64,000 nt of DNA from Sphingosinithalassobacter sp. CS137 (GTDB taxonomy: Bacteria > Pseudomonadota > Alphaproteobacteria > Sphingomonadales > Sphingomonadaceae): NCBI RefSeq assembly GCF_014334115.1, contig NZ_CP060494.1, positions 806,001 through 870,000 on the forward strand. The letters run 5' to 3'. The first letter of the stretch is position 1; each line of letters starts with the position of its first letter. The notes below the pieces were generated by a model, which was not told the origin of the DNA, ran no database searches, and saw nothing but the letters and a program-made list of their open reading frames with translations. Shown one piece after another: positions 50,933-58,443 of the stretch. The position numbers and the translations under genes are program-made.

Positions 50933-52777
50933 TTACCAGCCTTCGGCCTGGCCGGCGTTCTGCTCTTCGAGCCACTCCATCAGCGGCGCGAAATATTCGA
51001 GCATCGCTTCGCCCGAAGTTTCACGCGTGCCGGTGAACGCTTCCAGCGCGTCCGGCCAGGGCTTGGACATCCCCATCTCCAGCATCGCGTTCAGCCGCTC
51101 GCCGACTTCCTCGTTGCCGTAGAAAGAGCAGCGGTGAAGCGGACCGGTCCAGCCCGCCTGTTCGCAGGCCGCCTTGTAGAACTGGAACTGAAGCAGGCGT
51201 GCGAGGAAGTAGCGCGTGTAGGGCACGTTGGCCGGAATGTGATATTTCGCACCCGGATCAAAATTGGTCTCGTCGCGTGCGACCGGCGGCACGATGCCCT
51301 GATATTGCAGCCGCAGCCCGTCCCAGGCGGACTGGTAATGCTCGGGACGGATCTGCCCCGAGAAGACACCCCAGCGCCATTTGTCGACTAGGAGACCGAA
51401 GGGCAGGAAGGCGACCTTGTCCATGGCCTGGCGCAGCAGGAGGCCGGTATCGCGCTCGGGTCCGGGAACGCGCGCCTCATCGAGAAGCCCGATTTCGACG
51501 AGATAGTCGGGCGTGATCGACAGCGCGACCATGTCGCCGATCGCTTCGTGGAAGCCGTCGTTGGCGCCTGTGCGATAGAGCAGTGGAAGTTCGTTGTAGG
51601 AGCGCTGATAATAATTGTGCCCGAGCTCGTGATGGATGGTGACGAAATCGTCCGAGTTCACCTTGATGCACATCTTGATCCGCAGATCGTCGACGTCGTC
51701 GAGGTTCCATGCCGATGCGTGGCACTGGACCTCGCGATCCTCGGGCTTCACGAACATCGAGCGCTCCCAAAAGGTTTCGGGCAGCGGCTCGAACCCGAGC
51801 GAGCTGAAGAAGGACTCGCCCGTCTTCACCATCTTGAGCGCATCGTAGTTCTGAGTCTGGAGCAGCTCGCCGATGTCGTAGCCGAGATCGCCGCTGCCTT
51901 CAGGGGCGACGACGTCATAGATGTTGCCCCATTCCTGCGCCCACATATTGCCGAGCAGATCGGCGCGGATCGGGCCGCTCGCCGCCTGCACCTCGGCGCC
52001 GTAGCGCTCGCTCAGCTTGCGGCGGACATAGGTGTGCAGCGCCTGATAGAGCGGCTTCACCTCGTTCCACAGCTGGTCAGTGAGCTGGGCGAATTCCTCG
52101 GGCGGCATGTCGTACACCGAGCGCCACATCGTGCCGACGTCGCGGAAGCCGAGTTCGCGCGCGCCTTCGTTCGCAATGCCCACCATCCGCTGATAGTCGT
52201 TGCGCATCGGCGAACCGACATTGTTGTGCCAGCTGGTCCAGAGCTCCTGCAAATCCTCGGGATCGCGGAGCGTGCCCATTGCCGCCTCGGCATCGTTGCC
52301 GCTGATCGGCTCGCCGTTCAGCGTTGCACGGCCGCGGCCGTAGAGCGACTGCATGCCCGTGGCGAGCTCGGACAGCGTAGTCGCCGCTCCGTCGCGGGTA
52401 GGTGCCGGGAGCGTAATCGCGCTGCGCAGGATATCGAGCATGCGGCGCGTATCGGGCGTGAGCCCCGCGACGTCCTGGAACTTCGCCGCCTCGAGCGCAA
52501 ACTGCACCGCCATGCGCGTACCCTCTGCCTGGCTGTCGGCAGCGAGTGCGTCCGTGTCAGGAGTGATATAGGTGGCGTTGATCCACGCGATCCGCGAGGC
52601 GCGCAGATTGAAGTCGGCATATTCGCGCTGGACACGCTCGACGAATGCCTCGGCGTCGGCGGCGGTCAGCGCCTCGGCCGACTGCGCCTGGTGCGACGGC
52701 TGATTGCGGTCCTGCGCCAGCGCAGGCGTGGCGAGAAACGCTGCAAGCGCGAGCAGCGACGTGCCGGTACGGATCAT
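50933..52777 (-). CDS. M2-family (angiotensin-converting-enzyme-like) zinc dipeptidyl carboxypeptidase
   Basis: A 614-residue exported metallopeptidase. The signal peptide covers residues 1-22 (LAAFLATPALAQ). The zinc site HELGH is at 383-387 (His383, Glu384, His387) with the third ligand Glu411 in GFHEAIGD, the M2 arrangement. Other ACE-like stretches are NMWAQEWGNIYD, CHASAWNL, YHIPANVPYTRYFLA and CSFYGNEEVGERL. It probably trims C-terminal dipeptides in the periplasm. Two adjacent ATGs exist (52780, 52777); the second has better spacing from GAGG. Bacterial ACE relatives occur in xanthomonads and sphingomonads. Confidence 0.9.
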   Translation of the reverse strand: MIRTGTSLLALAAFLATPALAQDRNQPSHQAQSAEALTAADAEAFVERVQREYADFNLRASRIAWINATYITPDTDALAADSQAEGTRMAVQFALEAAKFQDVAGLTPDTRRMLDILRSAITLPAPTRDGAATTLSELATGMQSLYGRGRATLNGEPISGNDAEAAMGTLRDPEDLQELWTSWHNNVGSPMRNDYQRMVGIANEGARELGFRDVGTMWRSVYDMPPEEFAQLTDQLWNEVKPLYQALHTYVRRKLSERYGAEVQAASGPIRADLLGNMWAQEWGNIYDVVAPEGSGDLGYDIGELLQTQNYDALKMVKTGESFFSSLGFEPLPETFWERSMFVKPEDREVQCHASAWNLDDVDDLRIKMCIKVNSDDFVTIHHELGHNYYQRSYNELPLLYRTGANDGFHEAIGDMVALSITPDYLVEIGLLDEARVPGPERDTGLLLRQAMDKVAFLPFGLLVDKWRWGVFSGQIRPEHYQSAWDGLRLQYQGIVPPVARDETNFDPGAKYHIPANVPYTRYFLARLLQFQFYKAACEQAGWTGPLHRCSFYGNEEVGERLNAMLEMGMSKPWPDALEAFTGTRETSGEAMLEYFAPLMEWLEEQNAGQAEGW

Positions 52778-52836
52778 CATGTGCCTCGGATTGTGTCGGG
52801 TGATAGCCGCAGACTGCGCGCACAGGACGCCGTCGG

Positions 52837-53598
52837 TCAAGCGGTCAGGAAATCCGCGATTGCCTGCCCCAGTTCGGGTCGGGTCACTGCGCTCATGTGC
52901 GAGCCCGGCACTTCGCGCAGCTCCGCGATCTGCAGCAGTTCGGCCAGTGCCGCGTGGCTGCCGTTGTCGCTGTCCTCGGCGCCGGCGAGAACGAGGACCG
53001 GCTGTTCGATCGCTTCGACCTGACCGCGGTCGGTGTCGACGAAGGTGCCGAGCAGCTGCATCAGCGCCTCGGGATCGCCTCCGGTCGTCTTCAGGAATGC
53101 CTCGGCCAGCCACTCCGGCGTGCCGCGCGCATGCTGGCCGAGATTGGCGAGGATATTGCGGAAATGGCTCGCTCGGAGCTGGGTATCGAGGATGCCTTCC
53201 AGCCCCATGCCGGCGAGGATCACCCGGCGCGGTGCCGCGCCCTTCACCAGCATCCGCACGGTAGTGCGCGCGCCGAGCGAATAGCCGCCGAGATCATAGT
53301 CGCGCAGGTCGAGGTGGCGCAGAAGCGCCAGGCCATCGAGCGCCGGCGCGTCCGGCGGATAGGCTTCGAGATCATGCGGCGCCGCGCTGCTGCCGTGCGC
53401 GCGCAGATCGGGCATGATGACGCGGAAGCCCCGCGCCGCGATCGCTTCGGCATGGCCGTAGCGGATCCAATTGGTCCAGGCGTTCGAGAACAGGCCATGG
53501 ATCAGCACCACCGGCCTGCCCTCGCCGATCTCGTGCCACGCCATGCACGCGCCGTCGAAGCTCTCGAAGAATTGGGGTTCGGTGACTAGCTCCGCCAA
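52837..53598 (-). CDS. Alpha/beta hydrolase
   Basis: A 253-residue cytoplasmic hydrolase. It has the oxyanion-hole segment VVLIHGLFSNAWTNW, a nucleophile elbow GGYSLGA (Ser in GYSLG), a late acidic VLAGAEDSD and the catalytic His in EVPGSHMSAV. The natural ester or other substrate is unknown. TTG at 53598 is chosen because GGAG lies 8 bases before it and homology starts there; the open frame reaches 53748 without a good start. Divergent from the marR operon. Confidence 0.85.
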   Translation of the reverse strand: MAELVTEPQFFESFDGACMAWHEIGEGRPVVLIHGLFSNAWTNWIRYGHAEAIAARGFRVIMPDLRAHGSSAAPHDLEAYPPDAPALDGLALLRHLDLRDYDLGGYSLGARTTVRMLVKGAAPRRVILAGMGLEGILDTQLRASHFRNILANLGQHARGTPEWLAEAFLKTTGGDPEALMQLLGTFVDTDRGQVEAIEQPVLVLAGAEDSDNGSHAALAELLQIAELREVPGSHMSAVTRPELGQAIADFLTA

Positions 53599-53745
53599 GA
53601 AACCTACTCCAGCGACGATCCTCCCGCGTCGGTAGGGGCGCAGCGCGCCTGTGTCGACCCGCAACGCCCTCGCCGCTTCCGGGTGGACGTTCCCCGTTTC
53701 CGCCTGCACCGCGTGACTTGCCTGCACTTGCTGCGGCGCACAATG

Positions 53746-53763
53746 CAACTAGGTTGCAAGTTG
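53746..53763. promoter_or_regulatory. Inverted repeat upstream of marR, possible MarR operator
   Basis: CAACT-N8-AGTTG (53746-53750 and 53759-53763), containing GGTTGCAAG, lies 24 bases before the marR start, next to an AT-rich stretch that could hold its -10 region. MarR proteins often bind such dyads to repress their own operon. Confidence 0.45.
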
Positions 53764-53786
53764 GAATTAATGTCTATGCTTATTAT

Positions 53787-54242
53787 ATGCCCGTCATGAC
53801 CGAAGCTCTGGGCTTTTCCCTCAGCGAGATTTCGCGGCTGATGCGCCGCCGGTTCGACGCGCGTGCGCGAGCGATCGGCGTTACGCGGCCGCAGTGGCAC
53901 ACGCTGGCGATGCTCTCGCGCCACGAAGGTGTGAACCAGGGCGGTCTCGCCGAGCTGATGGAAGTCGAGCCGATCACGGCCTGCCGCATGATCGACCGGC
54001 TGGAGGAAGCCGGGCTCGTCGAGCGGCGGCGCGATCCGAACGACCGCCGCGCCTGGCGCATCTATCTCACCGATGCGGCAAAGCCGCTCATCGAGCGCCT
54101 CCGCGCAATCGGCAACGAAGTCACCGAGCAGGCGCTCGCCGGCATCGGTGAAGACGATCGGGAGCGGCTGACTGCGCTACTCGCCGCCATTCGAACCAAC
54201 CTCGTCCAGGACGACCAACAAGAGACTGCCGCCAATGGCTGA
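53787..54242 (+). CDS. MarR-family transcriptional regulator
   Basis: A 151-residue winged-helix regulator. Helix region ISRLMRRRFDARARAIGVTRPQW is followed by the DNA-binding helix-turn-helix (NQGGLAELMEVEPITACRM) and the wing DRLEEAGLVERRRDPNDRR, then dimerising C-terminal helices. It is encoded directly before the efflux genes emrA and emrB and overlaps emrA by 8 bases. It is likely a local repressor released by small aromatic or drug-like ligands. ATG at 53787; 53796 is also possible. Confidence 0.88.
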   Translation: MPVMTEALGFSLSEISRLMRRRFDARARAIGVTRPQWHTLAMLSRHEGVNQGGLAELMEVEPITACRMIDRLEEAGLVERRRDPNDRRAWRIYLTDAAKPLIERLRAIGNEVTEQALAGIGEDDRERLTALLAAIRTNLVQDDQQETAANG

Positions 54243-55296
54243 TGCCGATCCCCAGGTCCAACCCGCGGCTGCGGAGGAAACCACGCTGGAGCCGCGCCGC
54301 AGGCGGCGGTGGCTCCGCCCGCTGCTGCTGTTGGGAGTGCCGTTGCTCGCGCTCGGTGTGATCGGCTGGATTTGGGCGACATCCGGCGGGACCGTATCCA
54401 CCGACAATGCGCAGGTAGCGCAGGACAAGGTGGCGGTGTCGACCGAAGTTGCGGGGCGGATCGTAGGGGTCGCGGTGCGCGAAAACCAAGCGGTGGCCGC
54501 GGGCGACCTGCTGTTCCGTATCGACCCCGAGCCCTATCGCATCGCCGTCGAGCAGGCGAACGCCGCGATCGCCGACGCGCAGGTCCAGATCGCGACGCTG
54601 CGGACGAGCTACGAGGGCACCGGCGCCGATATCGAAGCGGCACGCGACCAGCTTCAGGCGGCGCAGGAAGATTATGAGCGCCAGGCGCAGTTAATGGATC
54701 GCGGCTTCACCACCACGGCGCGGCTCCAGCAGGCCGAGCATGCGGTCGAGCAGGCGCGCGCCGCCGTGCAGCGGGCGCAGGCCGACGCCGCCGAGGCGCG
54801 GGCGCGGATCGCGACCGGTGCTGCCGTTCCGGGCGAGAACCCGGCGATCGCCGCCGCCCGCGCGCGACGGCGGGAGGCGCAGCTCCAGCTCACACGCACC
54901 GAGATTCGCGCACCGGTAGGCGGCGTCGTCTCGCAGGCCGACCGGCTGCAGGTGGGGCAGCAGCTGATGACCGGGCTGCCCGCACTCACGATCGTCTCCA
55001 ACGGCCGCTCGTGGATCGAGGCGAACTTCAAGGAGACCGATCTCGATCACATGCGGGTCGGCCAGCCGGCGACGGTGCGGTTCGATGCCTATCCGGGGCT
55101 CGAGCTGCGCGGTCATGTGGCATCGATCGGCGCGGGCACCGGATCCGAGTTCTCGGTTCTTCCCGCCCAGAATGCCAATGGAAATTGGGTGAAGGTAACC
55201 CAGCGCGTTCCGGTTCGCATCGCCCTCGACGAGGAAAGCCCGCGCCCGCTGATCGCCGGCATCTCCGCCGACGTGACGGTGAACGTGCGCGACTGA
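54235..55296 (+). CDS. emrA: HlyD/EmrA-family membrane fusion protein
   Basis: A 353-residue periplasmic adaptor that links the EmrB pump to an outer-membrane channel. One N-terminal transmembrane helix (about 28-48), then a lipoyl half-motif (VSTEVAGRIVGVAVRENQ), a long coiled coil (about 95-190), the second lipoyl half (IRAPVGGVVSQADRLQVG) and a beta-barrel region (IEANFKETDLDHMRVGQ). Length is normal. Its start lies inside the end of marR; emrB follows 6 bases after its stop. Confidence 0.92.
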   Translation: MADADPQVQPAAAEETTLEPRRRRRWLRPLLLLGVPLLALGVIGWIWATSGGTVSTDNAQVAQDKVAVSTEVAGRIVGVAVRENQAVAAGDLLFRIDPEPYRIAVEQANAAIADAQVQIATLRTSYEGTGADIEAARDQLQAAQEDYERQAQLMDRGFTTTARLQQAEHAVEQARAAVQRAQADAAEARARIATGAAVPGENPAIAAARARRREAQLQLTRTEIRAPVGGVVSQADRLQVGQQLMTGLPALTIVSNGRSWIEANFKETDLDHMRVGQPATVRFDAYPGLELRGHVASIGAGTGSEFSVLPAQNANGNWVKVTQRVPVRIALDEESPRPLIAGISADVTVNVRD

Positions 55297-55302
55297 TCCG
55301 CC

Positions 55303-56892
55303 ATGGCCAGTGCCAGCCCTGCCCGCGGCGCCGCTGCCGCAACCCCGCGTCCGCAACCGGGAGTCGCCGCGCTCCCGGTGCGGAACCGCGCGCTTCTGAC
55401 GATCGGCGTCATGCTGGCGACGATCATGCAGATCCTCGACACGACGATCGCCAATGTCGCGCTGCCGCACATGCAGACAGCACTGGGAGCCACCGCCGAC
55501 ACGGTTACCTGGGTACTGACGAGCTATATCGTCGCGACCGCCATCGCGATCCCGATCACCGGCTGGCTTTCGGACCGGATCGGATCGCGGAACCTGTTCC
55601 TGATCTCGATCGCGGGATTCATCCTCTCCTCGGCGCTGTGCGGGATGGCGACCAGCCTGCCCGAGATGGTCGCGTTTCGCATCCTCCAGGGGATTTCCGC
55701 GGCCTTCATGAACCCGCTGAGCCAGACGGTGATGCTCGACATCAATCCGCCCGAGCGGCAGGCCAAGGCGATGGCGATCTGGGGCATGGGCATCATGATC
55801 GGCCCGATCCTCGGCCCGGTGCTCGGCGGCTGGCTGACCGACAATTACAACTGGCGCTGGGTCTTCTACGTCAACCTGCCGCTCGGCGTGCTGTGCTTCG
55901 CGATCCTGTGGGTGCTCCTCCCCTCGCGGCCAATCCGAAAGCGACAGTTCGACCTTTTCGGCTTCGCACTGCTGGCGGTAGGCATTTCGGCGCTCCAGCT
56001 GATGCTGGATCGGGGCCAGGGCGAGGACTGGTTCCAGTCGACCGAGATCTGGATCGAGACTCTGGTCGCGGGCATCGCGCTCTGGATGTTCGCGGTGCAT
56101 CTCGCCACCGGTCGCAACCCGATGTTCGACCGCGAGCTGTGGAAGAACCGAAACCTCGTGGCGGCGATCGGATTCATGATGGTGATCGGCGTCGTGATGA
56201 TGGCGACCATGGCGCTCCTGCCGCCGATGCTCCAGACGCTCTACGGCTATCCGGTGATGGACACCGGGCTGCTGCTGATGCCGCGCGGTTTCGGCGTGGT
56301 GCTGACGATGGCCGTGGCGGCGCAGCTCCAGAGCAGGGGAGTCGATCCGCGGCTGATGATCGGCGCCGGCCTCGCGATCGCCGCCTATTCGCTGTGGGAC
56401 ATGACGCGCTGGACGCTCGACATGGGATCGGAGCTCATCATCCTTTCCGGCTTCATTCAGGGGCTCGGGCTGGGGCTCGTGTTCATGCCGCTCAACGGCA
56501 TGGCCTTCGCGACACTGCCGCCGCAGTTCCGCACCGAGGGATCGAGCCTGCTCAACCTCTCGCGCTCGATCGGCTCGTCGGTCGGCATCTCGCTGGTGAC
56601 GACGATCCTGGTGCGCAGCGGGCAGACGAGCCATGCCGCGCTCGGCGAGCATGTGACCCCCGAAGCGCTCGGCACCTTCGACCCGACCCTGCTCCAGGCG
56701 CTCGGCGGCACCGGAGACACGGCACTGGCGATGCTGAATGCCGAAGTCACGCGGCAGGCGATGATGATCGCCTATCTGAACGACTTCTGGGCGATGATGC
56801 TGCTGACCGCCGCATCGGTGCCGCTGGTGATCTTCCTGCGCCGGCCGAAGGGGGCGGCGATGGCCGTCGATCCGGCGGCCGCCGGGCACTGA
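55303..56892 (+). CDS. emrB: DHA2-family multidrug efflux MFS transporter EmrB
   Basis: A 529-residue, 14-helix proton-driven exporter. Motif A is GWLSDRIGSRNLFL and motif C-like sequence is GIMIGPILGPVLGGWLTD; the loop NWRWVFYVNLPLG is typical of DHA2 pumps. With EmrA it exports hydrophobic compounds across the envelope. The outer-membrane partner is not in the window. Final gene of the marR-emrA-emrB operon; the next gene (asd) converges on it. Confidence 0.93.
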   Translation: MASASPARGAAAATPRPQPGVAALPVRNRALLTIGVMLATIMQILDTTIANVALPHMQTALGATADTVTWVLTSYIVATAIAIPITGWLSDRIGSRNLFLISIAGFILSSALCGMATSLPEMVAFRILQGISAAFMNPLSQTVMLDINPPERQAKAMAIWGMGIMIGPILGPVLGGWLTDNYNWRWVFYVNLPLGVLCFAILWVLLPSRPIRKRQFDLFGFALLAVGISALQLMLDRGQGEDWFQSTEIWIETLVAGIALWMFAVHLATGRNPMFDRELWKNRNLVAAIGFMMVIGVVMMATMALLPPMLQTLYGYPVMDTGLLLMPRGFGVVLTMAVAAQLQSRGVDPRLMIGAGLAIAAYSLWDMTRWTLDMGSELIILSGFIQGLGLGLVFMPLNGMAFATLPPQFRTEGSSLLNLSRSIGSSVGISLVTTILVRSGQTSHAALGEHVTPEALGTFDPTLLQALGGTGDTALAMLNAEVTRQAMMIAYLNDFWAMMLLTAASVPLVIFLRRPKGAAMAVDPAAAGH

Positions 56893-56979
56893 CACTCAGC
56901 GCCGGACCCGCCCGGCGGCGAAAGGGCTGCAGGGGCTGCGGAACGACCGGAGAGATCGGTCCGCAGCGCCTCGATCCGA

Positions 56980-58008
56980 TCAGGCCGCCTTCTGCAAGTG
57001 CCGCCGGCCGAGCAGCTCGGCGATCTGCACTGCGTTCAGCGCAGCGCCCTTGCGGAGATTGTCCGACACGCACCAGAGCGACAGGCCGTTGTCGACCGTG
57101 GGATCGTCGCGGACCCGGCTGACATAGGTCGCATATTCGCCGACGCACTCGACCGGCGTGACGTATCCGCCGTTCTCGCGCTTGTCGACGAGCATGACTC
57201 CCGGCGCCTCGCGCAGGATCTTCTGCGCCTGCTCGGCCGAAAGCTCGTCCTCGAACTCGATGTTGATCGCTTCCGAATGGCCGACGAACACCGGCACGCG
57301 CACGCAGGTGGCGGTCACCTTGATCTTCGGATCGAGGATCTTCTTGGTCTCGACCACCATCTTCCATTCTTCCTTGGTCGAACCGTCCTCGAGGAAGCTG
57401 TCGATGTGCGGGATCACGTTGAACGCGATCTGCTTGGTGAACTTCTCCGGCTCGGCGGTGTCGCCGACGAAGATGTTGCGGCTCTGGGTGAACAGCTCGT
57501 CCATCCCCGCCTTCCCGGCGCCGGAAACCGACTGATAGGTCGCGACCACCACGCGCTTGATCTTCGCCGCGTCGTGCAGCGGCTTGAGCGCGACCACCAT
57601 CTGCGCAGTCGAGCAGTTGGGATTGGCGATGATGTTGCGCGCCTTGTAGCCGTCGATCGCCTCGGGGTTCACTTCGGGCACGATCAGCGGCACGTCCGGG
57701 TCCATGCGGTAGAGCGAGGCATTGTCGATCACCGTGCAACCCGCCGCGGCGAATTTGGGCGCATAGGTCTTGCTGCCGTCAGACCCGATCGCGAACAGCG
57801 CCATGTCCCAGCCGGTGGGATCGAAATGCTCGATGTTCTGGACCTTGAGCTTCTTGCCGGTCTCGCCGAACTCGACTTCGTCGCCCTGGCTGCGCGCGGA
57901 GGCGAGCACGGCGATCTCGTCGATCGGGAATTCCCGCTCGGCGAGGATGTTCAGCATTTCACGGCCGACGTTGCCCGTCGCGCCGGCGACCACGATGCGG
58001 TAGCCCAT
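56980..58008 (-). CDS. asd: Aspartate-semialdehyde dehydrogenase
   Basis: Reduces aspartyl phosphate to aspartate semialdehyde with NADPH, the branch point to Lys/DAP, Met and Thr. The 342-residue protein has the NADP-binding VAGATGNVGREML near the start, the catalytic Cys132 in NPNCSTAQMV, FNVIPHIDSF and VPVFVGHSEAINIEF. Length is normal. ATG at 58008. Copy C of the intergenic repeat lies 150 to 345 bases upstream, in the presumed promoter region. Confidence 0.96.
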   Translation of the reverse strand: MGYRIVVAGATGNVGREMLNILAEREFPIDEIAVLASARSQGDEVEFGETGKKLKVQNIEHFDPTGWDMALFAIGSDGSKTYAPKFAAAGCTVIDNASLYRMDPDVPLIVPEVNPEAIDGYKARNIIANPNCSTAQMVVALKPLHDAAKIKRVVVATYQSVSGAGKAGMDELFTQSRNIFVGDTAEPEKFTKQIAFNVIPHIDSFLEDGSTKEEWKMVVETKKILDPKIKVTATCVRVPVFVGHSEAINIEFEDELSAEQAQKILREAPGVMLVDKRENGGYVTPVECVGEYATYVSRVRDDPTVDNGLSLWCVSDNLRKGAALNAVQIAELLGRRHLQKAA

Positions 58009-58443
58009 TCCGGTCCTTCCAATATTCGTTTTCCCCGCCCCCGGGGCGCGGATGCCCGCTACTTAAGTTGCGCGGGCCGGATTGAAAGAGAGATTTCCTT
58101 TCCCGCTCGCCAATCGGCGGCACCACCGGCGAGACTCTTGCCGCGAGGCGAAACCGCGGTTTTCCGTCGAAGGTCGCACTAAAGTCGCACCTCAACGCGC
58201 ATGTGCGCCCCCGCGCGCATGCGAAGGCAGGATGCGACCGCCGAGCGGGGAACGATGCGGCTTTCTGGAACGGATGCGCGTGGCACAGGCTGTCCTCCAT
58301 CGATCGGGGACTCCTCCGATATGCCAGGCGGGGGCTTGTAGGACAGCGAAAAAAGCGCGGAGCGGAACGGCACAGGGGCGTGCCGCCGCAAGCGAGCAGG
58401 GACGCGGATGCCGCGCCCCTGCCCTTGCCGGATCAATCGGCGA
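58009..58443. other. Intergenic region between asd and the S9 peptidase gene
   Basis: A 435-base gap, both flanking genes on the minus strand. It contains repeat copy C (58159-58352). No reliable coding frame was seen. The sequence next to asd (58020-58110) includes AT-richer stretches that may hold the asd promoter. The right end follows the peptidase stop. Confidence 0.55.
58159..58352 (+). repeat. Intergenic repeat family, copy C (two-block form)
   Basis: Core at 58159-58193: TTTTCCGTCGAAGGTCGCAC, then AGTCGCACCTC, followed by an imperfect GC-rich palindrome. The second block has CTGTCCTCCATC (58290-58301), GATATGCC (58318-58325) and GTAGGACAGCG (58338-58348). CTGTCCT and AGGACAG are inverted arms about 45 bases apart. 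The order and spacing match copy B, but the sequence between the two blocks differs. Confidence 0.82.

Noticed and set aside
56936..56966. A terminator between emrB and asd
   Set aside because: CTGCG-GACCG and CGGTC-CGCAG can pair, but a four-base internal bulge and absence of a T-run make it too weak to annotate.
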